Assembly: GCF_040819555.1 (NCBI RefSeq)
Contig: NZ_CP161920.1
Coordinates: forward strand, 199,501-263,500
Length of the DNA stretch: 64,000 bases
Direction of reading: 5' to 3'
DNA from: Nitratireductor sp. GISD-1A_MAKvit
GTDB taxonomy: Bacteria > Pseudomonadota > Alphaproteobacteria > Rhizobiales > Rhizobiaceae
This document shows, in pieces, positions 56,064-64,000 of the stretch. Under the pieces are notes generated by a model. That model was not told the origin of the DNA and did not search any database. It saw only the letters and a program-made list of their open reading frames with translations. The translations under genes were made by a program, and so were the position numbers. Positions within the stretch are counted from its first letter, which is position 1; every line of letters begins with the position of its first letter.

Positions 56064-56407
56064 TCGCGGTCATCTTTGAAGTTGAGCCTGCAGCCGGCAA
56101 ACGTGACGCCTATCTCGGCATCGCAGCCGATCTGCGCCCGCTTCTTGACAGGATCGACGGCTTCATTTCCATCGAACGTTTCCAGAGCCTCAACGACGAA
56201 AACCGCGTTCTCTCGCTCTCGTTCTGGCGCGACGAGGAAGCGGTCAAGGCCTGGCGCAACACGGAGGAACACAGGCAGGCTCAACGTGCGGGCCGGAACG
56301 GGGTCTTTGCCTTCTATCGCCTGCGCATCGCCCATGTCCTGCGCGATTACGGCATGGCCGAGCGCGCGGAAGCCCCGGAGGACAGCCGCGCGCTGCTTGA
56401 CGCATGA
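56060..56407 (+). CDS. Antibiotic biosynthesis monooxygenase (ABM) domain protein
   Basis: Ferredoxin-like alpha-beta protein of 115 residues: MIAVIFEVEPAAGKRDAYLG, DGFISIERFQSLNDENRVLSLSFWRDEEAVKAWRNTEEHR. The NxxNxxHW-like haem-degradation triad of IsdG is not evident, so it is more likely a general ABM protein. It is translationally coupled to the NIPSNAP gene and convergent with mbfA, 6 bases away. Confidence 0.88.
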   Translation: MIAVIFEVEPAAGKRDAYLGIAADLRPLLDRIDGFISIERFQSLNDENRVLSLSFWRDEEAVKAWRNTEEHRQAQRAGRNGVFAFYRLRIAHVLRDYGMAERAEAPEDSRALLDA

Positions 56408-56413
56408 GCGGCG

Positions 56414-57397
56414 TCAGGCATTGCCGATGAGCATGCCCGCGGCAAACACGAGAGCGCCGCCAAGCACCACCTGGAAGGTGGCGCGGCTCCACGGGGTCTC
56501 CATGTAGCGGTTCTGGATCCAGGCGATCGCCCACAGCTCGATGAAAACGATGATGAACGCGATGATCGTCGCGGTCCAGAAATGCGGGATCAGATAGGGC
56601 AGGGCATGGCCGAGGCCGCCGACGGTCGTCATGATGCCCGTTGCGAGACCGCGCTTGATCGGTGAACCGCGCCCCGAGATAACGCCATCGTCGGAAGCCA
56701 CTTCCGTGAACCCCATGGAAATGCCGGCGCCGATGGACGCGGCAAGACCGACGAGGAAGGTCTGCCATGTGTCGCCCGTGGCAAATGCGGCAGCGAAAAT
56801 GGGTGCAAGCGTCGAGACCGAGCCGTCCATGAGGCCTGCAAGGCCAGGCTGCACATAGGTGAGGATAAACTGCCTGCGCTCGGTCTGCTCTTCCTCGGCG
56901 CGCTCATCCTCACCCAGGTGTTTTTCCGAAAGCCGGTGCGCCAGAGATTCATGCGTCTTTTCGGCGACGGCCAGATCTCCAAGCAGTTTGCGGATGCCGG
57001 CGTCTCCGGTGCGCTTGGCCGCTTCCACGTAGAAGCGATGCGCCTGCTCTTCCATCTGCTCCGCCTGCAAACGCACCGTTTCGAGCCCCAGCGGCCGCAC
57101 CAGCCAGTCGGGTTTGCGCTCGTAATAGCCGCGCACATGCTCGCGGCGAATGAGAGGAATGCGTTCACCGAAGCGCTCCCGGTGCGCCTCGATCAGTGCC
57201 GCACGGTGAGCATCTTCTTCCTCGGCCATCTCGTCGAACACGGCTGCCGAATGCGGGTATTCGTCACGCAGGCCATCGGCATAAGCACGATAGATGCGGG
57301 CATCATCCTCTTCCGATGATATCGCAAGTGCGAGAATTTCCTGTTCGTTCAGCGAGGAAAACTGCCGGCGGGAGGAACCGAAGAAGCGTGAGAACAT
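56414..57397 (-). CDS. mbfA: Membrane-bound ferritin-like iron exporter MbfA
   Basis: Fusion of an N-terminal rubrerythrin/ferritin-like domain (about residues 15-165) and a C-terminal CCC1/VIT1-type membrane domain; 327 residues. Di-iron carboxylates are seen in ISSEEDDARIYRAYAD, EMAEEEDAHRAALIE, EQMEEQAHRFYVEA and AVAEKTHESLAHRL. The membrane half has GLAGLMDGSVSTLAPIFAAAFATG and four further hydrophobic stretches. MbfA of rhizobia exports iron and protects against iron and peroxide stress under Irr control. Two Irr-type boxes lie directly upstream. Confidence 0.92.
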   Translation of the reverse strand: MFSRFFGSSRRQFSSLNEQEILALAISSEEDDARIYRAYADGLRDEYPHSAAVFDEMAEEEDAHRAALIEAHRERFGERIPLIRREHVRGYYERKPDWLVRPLGLETVRLQAEQMEEQAHRFYVEAAKRTGDAGIRKLLGDLAVAEKTHESLAHRLSEKHLGEDERAEEEQTERRQFILTYVQPGLAGLMDGSVSTLAPIFAAAFATGDTWQTFLVGLAASIGAGISMGFTEVASDDGVISGRGSPIKRGLATGIMTTVGGLGHALPYLIPHFWTATIIAFIIVFIELWAIAWIQNRYMETPWSRATFQVVLGGALVFAAGMLIGNA

Positions 57398-57415
57398 GGC
57401 GGGAGCAATCCGTTG

Positions 57416-57432
57416 TTTAGAATTATTCTAAG
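57416..57432. promoter_or_regulatory. Irr box (iron control element) 1 upstream of mbfA
   Basis: TTTAGAATTATTCTAAG matches the rhizobial ICE consensus TTTAGAA-NNN-TTCTAAA at all but the last base. It lies 19 bases upstream of the mbfA start. Confidence 0.8.
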
Positions 57433-57461
57433 ATATGCACCAACATCCCTGCCGTCAATAA

Positions 57462-57478
57462 TTTGGAATGCTTCTAAA
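57462..57478. promoter_or_regulatory. Irr box (iron control element) 2 upstream of mbfA
   Basis: TTTGGAATGCTTCTAAA is one mismatch from TTTAGAA-NNN-TTCTAAA. It lies 46 bases further upstream than box 1, centre to centre. Confidence 0.75.
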
Positions 57479-57489
57479 CAAAGAGGTGT

Positions 57490-58623
57490 TTAATCCAGCG
57501 TTCGGCGGAACCGCATCAGTGCGAACGCGGCGTAGACCAGGATAAAAGCGGCAAGAACCCCCGTCTCGAATGCGACTGCCGGCAGATCCGCACCTTTGAG
57601 CATGATGGCGCGCACCACGCGCAGGAAATGGGTGAGCGGAAAGGTCTCCCCCAGCCATTGCGCCCATTCGGGCATGCCGCGAAACGGAAACATGAAGCCG
57701 GACAAAAGGATGGAGGGCAGAAAGAAGAAGAAGGTGAGCTGCATGGCCTGCATCTGCGTGCGCGCGACCGTGGAGATCGTGTAGCCGAGCACAACGAGTG
57801 CCAGAACGAATACCAGTACCGCCGTCAGAAGCAGCCACAGGCTGCCGATGAAGGGCACGCCGAACAGCAGTTTCGCGGCCCCAAGGATCACCGCCACCTG
57901 CACGGCTCCCACCACCAGATAGGGCAGTACTTTTCCAAGCATGATCTCCAGTGGGCTTGCTGGCATGGCGAGCAGGTTTTCCATCGTGCCGCGCTCGCGT
58001 TCGCGGGTGAGCGCGATGGATGTCATCATCACCATGGTCATCTGCAGGATGACGCCGAGCAGACCCGGCACGATGTTGTATTGCGAGATGCCTTCGGGGT
58101 TGTAGCGGCGGTGGACGATCACCTCGAGCCGGTCAGCCGGTTTTGCCTCGGAAGCCGACACGCCGCGCTCGCGCAAAAGCGCTTCCGAAGCAACCGTTCC
58201 GAGCGTGGAAATGGCCCCGGATGCCACCGACGGATCGGTCGCATCCGCCTCGATCAGGATCTGCGGCCGCTGCCCCCGGTCGACACGGCGGGCGAAATCC
58301 GACGGAATGGTTACGACGAAGACCACCGCGCCGCTGGCCATGAGCTGCTCGGCCTCCGCCGCACTCTCCACCACATGATCGAAGCGGTAATAGTTGGTGT
58401 TTTCAAGCGCCGAGACCATCGCCCGGCTATAGTGGTCCTGACTGAGAGAGACGAGTGCGGCCGGAAGAGCCTTGGGATCGGAATTGATCGCAAATCCGAA
58501 AAGCACGAGCTGCATCAGCGGCACGCCCAGCATCATGCCGAAGGTGATGCGGTCACGCCGCATCTGGATGAACTCCTTGATCAGCAAGGCAGCAAGCCGG
58601 CTGAACGAGAAAAAGCCACTCAT
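57490..58623 (-). CDS. ABC-2 type transport permease (YhhJ/YbhR-like)
   Basis: Efflux permease of 377 residues. The N-terminal membrane helix follows KEFIQMRRDRITFGMMLGVPLMQLVLFGFAIN; a large periplasmic domain of about 140 residues comes next, then five C-terminal helices with RERERGTMENLLAMPASPLEIMLGKVLPYL. It is coupled by overlap to the ATPase gene. It is the last gene of the TetR-adaptor-ATPase-permease operon. Confidence 0.9.
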   Translation of the reverse strand: MSGFFSFSRLAALLIKEFIQMRRDRITFGMMLGVPLMQLVLFGFAINSDPKALPAALVSLSQDHYSRAMVSALENTNYYRFDHVVESAAEAEQLMASGAVVFVVTIPSDFARRVDRGQRPQILIEADATDPSVASGAISTLGTVASEALLRERGVSASEAKPADRLEVIVHRRYNPEGISQYNIVPGLLGVILQMTMVMMTSIALTRERERGTMENLLAMPASPLEIMLGKVLPYLVVGAVQVAVILGAAKLLFGVPFIGSLWLLLTAVLVFVLALVVLGYTISTVARTQMQAMQLTFFFFLPSILLSGFMFPFRGMPEWAQWLGETFPLTHFLRVVRAIMLKGADLPAVAFETGVLAAFILVYAAFALMRFRRTLD

Positions 58624-59537
58624 TGCATGTTGTCCGTGGAATTGGCCATGAACTGGATGAACACATCCTCAAGGCTCGTTTCGCCGCGTGATACGCTCAC
58701 GCCCTCGCGCCCGTCGAGGTCCTTCAACGCCGCCTTCAGCGCGTCTTCATCCGATCCCACCACATGAAGGCTTGCGCCAAAGGGCGCCACCTGCTCCACG
58801 CCGGGCCGCTCCCGCAGTTCGGCGGCCAGCTTCTCCAGCTTCGGCCCGTCAACGAGATAGGTGACGAGCCCGGCGTCGCGCACCACATCGGCCACGGACC
58901 CCGTGGCCAGCATGGTGCCGTAGGATATGTAAGAGATGCGGTGGCAGCGCTCGGCCTCATCCATGTAGTGGGTGGAGACCAGAACCGTCAGCCCATCGGC
59001 GGCGAGCCGGTGGATCTCGTCCCAGAAATCGCGTCGCGCCTTCGGATCGACACCCGCCGTCGGTTCATCCAGCAGGAGAAGTTTCGGCTGATGCATGATG
59101 CAGGCTGCCAGCGCCAGCCGCTGCTTCCAGCCGCCCGAAAGCGTGCCCGCCAGCTGGTTTCGGCGCGAAGAAAGGCCCAGATCCTCGAGCGTCCGGTCCA
59201 CATGCGCGCCCACCGGTTTCAGATCATAGAGCCTTGCGACAAAGGCCAGGTTTTCCGCTATGGTCAGGTCTTCATAGAAGGAGAAGCGCTGGGTCATGTA
59301 GCCGACTTCGCGCTTGATCTTCAGGCCTTCGCTTCGCAGGTTGAACCCGAGGACCGTGCCATCGCCCTCGTCCGGCGTCAGAAGCCCGCACATGATGCGG
59401 ATGGTCGTCGTTTTGCCAGACCCGTTCGGACCGAGAAAGCCAACGATCTCGCCTTTCGCCACCTGCATTGTCACATTGTTGACGACCGTCTTGTCGCCAA
59501 AGCGCTTCACCAGGCCGTGGACATCTATCGCGTTCAT
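58620..59537 (-). CDS. ABC-2 type efflux ATP-binding protein (YbhF-like, single domain)
   Basis: ATPase of 305 residues: Walker A GPNGSGKTTTIRIM near residue 36, signature LSGGWKQRLALA, Walker B LLLLDEPTAGVDPKARR and H-loop STHYMDEAERC. The signature GGWKQR is typical of the YbhF/YhiH group, but here there is only one nucleotide-binding domain, whereas E. coli YbhF has two. Start ATG 59535-59537 overlaps the adaptor stop. Confidence 0.9.
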   Translation of the reverse strand: MNAIDVHGLVKRFGDKTVVNNVTMQVAKGEIVGFLGPNGSGKTTTIRIMCGLLTPDEGDGTVLGFNLRSEGLKIKREVGYMTQRFSFYEDLTIAENLAFVARLYDLKPVGAHVDRTLEDLGLSSRRNQLAGTLSGGWKQRLALAACIMHQPKLLLLDEPTAGVDPKARRDFWDEIHRLAADGLTVLVSTHYMDEAERCHRISYISYGTMLATGSVADVVRDAGLVTYLVDGPKLEKLAAELRERPGVEQVAPFGASLHVVGSDEDALKAALKDLDGREGVSVSRGETSLEDVFIQFMANSTDNMQ

Positions 59538-60487
59538 GGCGCGTCGGCTTTCAGCCGCACATCCACGATCTGCCCCGGTTGCAGGCTCCGGGCGCTTCCT
59601 TCCGGCCTCGCCTCGACCAGATAGACAAGCTTCTGCCGCGTCTCCAACGAGTAGATTACCGGCGGCGTGAACTCGGGCTCCGGCGAGATATAGGAGATGC
59701 GTGCCGTCAACCCCGGCGCACAACCATCGCAGTTCACGGCCAGAAGCGCATCGGGTTGAAGGCTGGAGAATACTGCTTCCGGCACGTAGACCTTCAGCTT
59801 CACCCCGTCTTCGGGCAGCAGCGAGACGACCGGCGCCGAGGGTCCTGCCACATCGCCGGCACTGCGGATCACATCATCGATCCGACCGGCCACGGGCGCG
59901 GTGATGGCGCGCTCGGCGAGGCGCCAGCGCGCCTGTTCCAGTGCGGCCTTCATCTGGTCGCGGCGCCTGGCTGCGGCCTTGATCGCCTCTGCGCGGGCCG
60001 GCAATCTTGCCACCGACAGATTTGCCTCGGCCTGGCCAACCCGCGTATCCGCCAGTTCCTTCGCCGTACGCGCCTTGTCGAGCTCGGCCTGTGTGGCGAT
60101 GCCGCGACGGGAGAGATCTTCAGTGCGCGAAAGCACGCGGCCCGCTTCCGCCGCCTCAGCCTTCGCAGAAGCAAGAGCGGCCTCCAGAACGGCGATCTCT
60201 TCGGGTCGCTTCGGCTCCTTGAGGTCGGCAAGCTGGGCTTCCGCTTCCGCCAGCCCCGCCTCAGCCTGCCGCACGGCAATGCGTGCGTCCATATCGTCCA
60301 TTCTTGCGACCGTGGCCCCGGCTTTCACAAGAGTGCCGCGCCGAACCGGAACGGTGCTCAATTGCCCAACCTCCGTGGGCGCAAGCAACACATACTCCCC
60401 CTCGACATAGCCAACTGCCAGCGGCTCGGCGGAGCCACAGCCGGAAATCAGACCGGCCATCAACGGAATGGCGCAGAAAATGCTCAT
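59534..60487 (-). CDS. HlyD-family periplasmic adaptor (YbhG-like), putative lipoprotein
   Basis: Membrane-fusion protein of 317 residues. The N-terminus ends in LISGCGS, a plausible lipobox with Cys17. A biotinyl-lipoyl half (VPVRRGTLVKAGATVARMDD) is followed by a coiled-coil hairpin (about residues 75-165) and the second lipoyl and barrel parts (ITAPVAGRIDDVIRSAGDVAG). It links the inner-membrane ABC exporter to an outer-membrane channel that is not encoded here. Confidence 0.9.
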   Translation of the reverse strand: MSIFCAIPLMAGLISGCGSAEPLAVGYVEGEYVLLAPTEVGQLSTVPVRRGTLVKAGATVARMDDMDARIAVRQAEAGLAEAEAQLADLKEPKRPEEIAVLEAALASAKAEAAEAGRVLSRTEDLSRRGIATQAELDKARTAKELADTRVGQAEANLSVARLPARAEAIKAAARRRDQMKAALEQARWRLAERAITAPVAGRIDDVIRSAGDVAGPSAPVVSLLPEDGVKLKVYVPEAVFSSLQPDALLAVNCDGCAPGLTARISYISPEPEFTPPVIYSLETRQKLVYLVEARPEGSARSLQPGQIVDVRLKADAP

Positions 60488-61185
60488 GCCCTTTCCTTTC
60501 CGCGCATTCTCGCTGCGAGTATGGCGTCGAGGTTGCTGCCGGCTATCGCCGTGATCGCTGTTGCCTCACGCGGTCCGATCTCGTTCCAGCCCATGCGGCG
60601 CTGCACAGCCTCGCTTGCAATACGGAAATAGACGAGCTGACCGATCAGCGTGAACACGGTAAGCCGTGTCTCGTCGCTCTCCGCCGGCTCGCCGGTCGCC
60701 GCTTCCCAGACTGCACAGAGGCGCCTGTGTACCGGGGCGAAGATGCCATCATAAATCCGGTCGAGAGCAACCGTGGGATGGGAAAGCTCCCGCAGCACGA
60801 ACCTGACGATCAGACCGGCTTCGGGCCGCGCGGCAATGAACCCGGTCATCGTCTCCAGGACCTGTGTCAAAACGCCATGCGCTTCTGCCTGCGTCAGTGA
60901 AACCGCATCGACAGCCTTCAAATCCAGCGCACTCCCGGCAATTTCACCCAGAAGCTCGACAATGTAATCGGCACACGCAGCGTGCAGCCCCTCCTTGCCG
61001 CCGAAGTGATAGGAAATCGAGCCGATATTGGCCTGGGCCGCGCCCGCAATTTCTCGCGTGGTCGTCCCTTCGAACCCCTTTTCCCCGAACAGCTTCAACC
61101 CAGCCCGGATAAGGGAAAGCCGCGTGTGCTCCGCCGAAGAAAGCCGCGCTGCGGCACCTTGCATCTTGTCATCGTTCCACATCAT
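60484..61185 (-). CDS. TetR-family regulator with DUF1956 C-terminal domain (CecR-like)
   Basis: Repressor of 233 residues. The helix-turn-helix is GLKLFGEKGFEGTTTREIAGAAQANIGSISYHFGGKEGL at about residues 30-70. The C-terminal domain resembles DUF1956 of CecR (YbiH), which controls the ybhGFSR exporter in E. coli. It is the first gene of the exporter operon and has a palindrome 9 bases upstream of its start (61195-61214). Confidence 0.9.
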   Translation of the reverse strand: MMWNDDKMQGAAARLSSAEHTRLSLIRAGLKLFGEKGFEGTTTREIAGAAQANIGSISYHFGGKEGLHAACADYIVELLGEIAGSALDLKAVDAVSLTQAEAHGVLTQVLETMTGFIAARPEAGLIVRFVLRELSHPTVALDRIYDGIFAPVHRRLCAVWEAATGEPAESDETRLTVFTLIGQLVYFRIASEAVQRRMGWNEIGPREATAITAIAGSNLDAILAARMRGKERA

Positions 61186-61194
61186 GCGCCTGTT

Positions 61195-61214
61195 TTAATC
61201 AATCGTTTGATTAA
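61195..61214. promoter_or_regulatory. TetR operator palindrome
   Basis: TTAATCAA-TCGT-TTGATTAA has perfect 8-base arms and lies just upstream of the TetR start (61185). It probably autoregulates the efflux operon and could also affect the divergent YiiX-like gene. Confidence 0.75.
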
Positions 61215-61368
61215 TGTCAATGCTGGACGCATTACGGAAAGTGCAGGAACCAGTGCAACAGAGGCACGCTGTGATTGCGGCATAATTGCCGGCATCAAGC
61301 CGTTTGCCCGAAGCGACAAAACCTCTAAGTTCGACCTGCCATTGATCGAGAATCGCGAACGGGAACGC

Positions 61369-62178
61369 ATGAGCGAGAAAACCAGCACCCTGCTCGACCG
61401 TTTCGGCCGCTTCCTGGCCCGGCGGCTGCAAAGCGAATCCTCGGGCTATCAGCCCTACACGCCGTCAGACCCAGAGACATTGCACCGCACGCTTCAACCT
61501 GGAGACATTCTCCTGATTGAAGGCAATCAGCGCATCTCGGCTGCAATCAAATATCTCACTCAATCCACCTGGAGCCACGCTGCGCTTTACGTCGGGGATG
61601 CTCTGCCTGAGCCCGAAGACGGTTCGGAGCGCCCCCGACTGGTCGAGGTAATCCTGGGAGATGGATGCATCGCTGTCCCGCTGTCCAAATACAAGACCTA
61701 CAACACGCGCATCTGCCGCGCGAGCGGGCTTACGCCCGACGACCGAAACATCATCGTCAACTTCATGATCGGGAAGCTGGGCCTCCATTACGACATGCGC
61801 AATATCTTCGATCTAATGCGCTATTTCCTGCCGACACCGCCCGTGCCCGTGCGCTGGCGAAGGCGTATGATCTCCATTGGCTCAGGCGACCCGACCCGCG
61901 CGATCTGCTCGTCGCTCATTGCGCAGGCATTTCAGAAGGTCAGCTATCCGATCCTGCCCGAGATCAGCCGGGAGAAGGGGCACGCCTCGGCCGAATCCAC
62001 CTATTCGCGACAGGAGATCCTGCACATCCGGCACCATAGCCTCTTCACCCCGCGCGATTTCGACCTGTCTCCCTATTTCGCCATCGTCAAGCCAACGCTC
62101 GCTTTCGGCTTCGACTACAAATCACTGACCTGGGCCAAGCCGCAGAGTTCCGAACCCGGTGCGGAAAACAGGGGGTAG
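61369..62178 (+). CDS. YiiX-like permuted papain-fold hydrolase
   Basis: Protein of 269 residues of the permuted NlpC/P60-like (YiiX/YebB) family. The histidine comes first, in STWSHAALYVGD near residue 65, and the nucleophile cysteine later, in RAICSSLIAQAF near residue 182, which is the circularly permuted order. There is no signal peptide. Start ATG 61369 has a weak ribosome site. It is followed after 5 bases by an antiporter gene. Members may cleave amide or acyl bonds in lipids or peptides; the substrate is unknown. Confidence 0.82.
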   Translation: MSEKTSTLLDRFGRFLARRLQSESSGYQPYTPSDPETLHRTLQPGDILLIEGNQRISAAIKYLTQSTWSHAALYVGDALPEPEDGSERPRLVEVILGDGCIAVPLSKYKTYNTRICRASGLTPDDRNIIVNFMIGKLGLHYDMRNIFDLMRYFLPTPPVPVRWRRRMISIGSGDPTRAICSSLIAQAFQKVSYPILPEISREKGHASAESTYSRQEILHIRHHSLFTPRDFDLSPYFAIVKPTLAFGFDYKSLTWAKPQSSEPGAENRG

Positions 62179-62183
62179 CGATA

Positions 62184-63392
62184 ATGGGGGCACATCTGGC
62201 ACTGGCGCTTCTCTTTGCCGCTTTCACGGCCTACTCACTCGTTTCGCGAAAGCTTGACGCTTCAGTGCTCTCCGGCCCAATGCTTTTCACCGCGCTGGGC
62301 TATGGCTTTTATCACACGGACACATCGTTCCTCTCCGCGCTCGACAAGTCGGTGGTCGAGTTCCTCGCCACGTCTACGCTCGCGATCATTCTCTTCCGGG
62401 ACGCCGCGAACATCCGCATTTCAAGCGTAATGGCCGAGCGCGCGACCGCCTTTCTATCCATCCGGCTCCTGTTCATCGGCATTCCGCTCACCATCATTGC
62501 CGGCACCGCCCTTGGGATGTCTCTCTTCCCAACGCTTGGCATTTTCGGTGCCCTGGTGCTCGCGATCGTACTGACTCCGACCGATGCGGCACTGGCACAG
62601 CCCGTGTTCGGAAATGACGGCTTGCCCGAAATCGAACGCGAGGCGCTGGACGTGGAAAGCGGTCTCAATGACGGCCTGTGCCTGCCGCTGCTTCTGATCG
62701 CACTGGCGCTGGCCGCCGACACCGGCAGCGGAGAAGGCATGGCCGGGCACGCGACCTTCTTCCTTAAACAGGTGGTTTTCGGCCCGCTTGTCGGACTGGC
62801 GATTGGCTATCTTGGCGCGGCAGCGGCAGCGCTTGCCTTTGCACACGGGATTTCCAACCCCGCCGGACGCACTCCCATAATGGTGGGCCTGGCCGGACTG
62901 GCCTATCTGGGCGCCGAACTGGCCGGCGGAAACGGATTTCTTGCCGCTTTCGCAGCCGGATTGGCGTTTGGATGGCGCCTGCCCGCTGAAACAGTGGCGA
63001 AAGCGAGCAATTTCGCCATGACCGAAGGCTCGATCCTGACAAATCTCACCTTTTTTCTGTTTGGGGCAGCCATGCTGCCGCAGGCTCTGGAAGCGACCTC
63101 CATGCCGGCACTTTTTTATGCAGGTCTCAGCCTCACCGCCATTCGCATTTTTCCCGTCTTCATCGCAATGCTGGGAACCCGGACAAACGCTCGCGCCCGG
63201 CTATTCGTAGGCTGGTTCGGACCGCGTGGCCTTGCGTCCGTTCTTTATCTCATTCTTGTGGTCGACCAGTCCGGCTTCGACGTGGCGGAGGCAATCACCA
63301 ACATTGCCGTTTTCACGATCCTTCTGTCTGTCATCCTGCATGGCGTGTCGGCGCCTTTCGCACAGAAGGCATTTTTCCCCGATCGGTCCTGA
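62184..63392 (+). CDS. Cation:proton antiporter (CPA1/NhaP-like)
   Basis: Polytopic antiporter of 402 residues with about 12 hydrophobic segments. LVLAIVLTPTDAALAQPVFG near residue 130 and LDVESGLNDGLCLPLLL (the ND motif) are the ion-binding signatures of the CPA1 family; WFGPRGLASVLYLILV is a conserved late helix. It probably exchanges Na+ or K+ for H+. It is likely co-transcribed with the YiiX-like gene. Confidence 0.92.
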   Translation: MGAHLALALLFAAFTAYSLVSRKLDASVLSGPMLFTALGYGFYHTDTSFLSALDKSVVEFLATSTLAIILFRDAANIRISSVMAERATAFLSIRLLFIGIPLTIIAGTALGMSLFPTLGIFGALVLAIVLTPTDAALAQPVFGNDGLPEIEREALDVESGLNDGLCLPLLLIALALAADTGSGEGMAGHATFFLKQVVFGPLVGLAIGYLGAAAAALAFAHGISNPAGRTPIMVGLAGLAYLGAELAGGNGFLAAFAAGLAFGWRLPAETVAKASNFAMTEGSILTNLTFFLFGAAMLPQALEATSMPALFYAGLSLTAIRIFPVFIAMLGTRTNARARLFVGWFGPRGLASVLYLILVVDQSGFDVAEAITNIAVFTILLSVILHGVSAPFAQKAFFPDRS

Positions 63393-63522
63393 CCCCGTTC
63401 ACCGCCCGCTCCAGAAGATGTGACCGGCGCCAGTCTCGCCGGGATATATCCCGCGCCCTATACTCCTGGTGTTGAATGCCGTCGGGGTGCGGCGTGTGCC
63501 CCGGCCGACCCGGAGGCCTGAA

Positions 63523-64000
63523 ATGTCGGATTTTCATGTCGTGGCTGGCACAGACAAGACCCTTTCCCTGCCGGCAGTTCGCAAGATAACCACGTCGGAT
63601 GTGATTGATGCGCTGGGGCGCGGGCTCGATGATTTCTGGCAGAAACCTTCGCACTATGCCTTCCTGTGCCTCATCTATCCGCTGGTCGGAGTTGTGCTGA
63701 TCTACTGGGCATCAGGCGCAAACGCACTGCCTCTTCTCTTTCCACTGGCATCGGGCTTTGCACTGCTCGGTCCATTCGCAGCCATCGGTCTTTATGAAAT
63801 CAGTCGCAGGCGCGAGGCGGGCCTCGAAACCTCATGGCGGCATGCTCTGGCAGTGCGCAAATCGCCTGCGATACCGGCAATCCTGGCTGTCGGCGCCATG
63901 CTGTTTGCAATCTTCCTGACGTGGCTTCTGGTCGCGCAGGGGCTTTATGTTCGCCTGCTTGGGCCCGAGCCACCCACATCAATCACGCAATTCTTTCAAA
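63523..64000 (+). CDS. DUF2189 domain membrane protein (3' end outside window)
   Basis: First 159 residues of a membrane protein. LPAVRKITTSDVIDALGRGLDDFWQKPSHYAFLCLIYPLVGVVLIYW and ALLGPFAAIGLYEISRRREAG are the DUF2189 signature. At least three hydrophobic stretches are visible. The start ATG follows CGGAGGCCTGAA. Function unknown; it continues beyond the right edge. Confidence 0.88.
   Translation, partial: MSDFHVVAGTDKTLSLPAVRKITTSDVIDALGRGLDDFWQKPSHYAFLCLIYPLVGVVLIYWASGANALPLLFPLASGFALLGPFAAIGLYEISRRREAGLETSWRHALAVRKSPAIPAILAVGAMLFAIFLTWLLVAQGLYVRLLGPEPPTSITQFFQ

Overview
The window is GC-rich chromosomal DNA from an alphaproteobacterium, most likely a member of the Hyphomicrobiales (Rhizobiales; Phyllobacteriaceae/Rhizobiaceae-like). 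Supporting signs are the class II (CP4-like) EPSP synthase, the order FYDLN-acid protein - aroA - SDR - cmk - rpsA, the ubiE-ubiB-coaBC-dut set, SorC and GntR/FCD catabolic regulons, a rhizobial-type hydroxyproline cluster, and an Irr-boxed mbfA gene. Genus is not assigned. Nothing looks like a prophage, an intact insertion sequence or a CRISPR array.

Layout. 1-5.6 kb: hydroxyproline catabolism (TRAP binding protein, ketoglutaric semialdehyde dehydrogenase, Ldh-family reductase, HypD deaminase, GntR regulator), with a repeated ATGT-NN-ACAA site at three of the promoters and a related palindrome at the fourth. 6-13.1 kb: an Ugp/MalEFGK-type ABC importer, a calcineurin-like phosphoesterase, SurE and a SorC regulator. 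Both divergent promoters carry TGAAC-N24-GTTCA, so this looks like one regulon for a phosphorylated substrate. 13.4-21.3 kb: an Frc/Rbs-type sugar importer, a second SorC regulator, xylulokinase and transketolase. 21.6-27.2 kb: tRNA-Ala(GGC) and core genes up to rpsA. 27.3-28.7 kb: an AT-richer insert with a DUF5677 gene. 28.8-37.7 kb: slyX and a nucleoside uptake/salvage cluster (importer without its binding protein, cdd, PNP, deoA, then an aspartic protease, upp and an adenosine deaminase). 37.8-49.6 kb: ubiE, ubiB, vapBC, coaBC, GNAT, pirin, an ArsR-SRPBCC-glyoxalase operon, a lysozyme inhibitor, a 1-Cys peroxiredoxin, prfC and dut. 49.8-53.4 kb: a TAXI-type TRAP transporter. 53.8-57.4 kb: M42 peptidase, ArsR regulator, NIPSNAP/ABM pair, MbfA. 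57.5-61.2 kb: a TetR-controlled ABC efflux operon. 61.4-64 kb: YiiX-like hydrolase, cation/proton antiporter and a partial DUF2189 protein.

The most important caution is that ten genes, including the essential rpsA and aroA, are broken, in each case repaired by removing one base (two in one gene) from a short G or C run. This pattern fits homopolymer over-calling in the assembly better than gene decay. These genes are annotated as full-span CDS with the break position given.

Three of the importer operons have a strong hairpin between the binding-protein gene and the downstream permease gene, as expected where the binding protein is made in excess. The best candidate for an undescribed system is the SorC/phosphoesterase/SurE/ABC locus at 6.0-13.1 kb.
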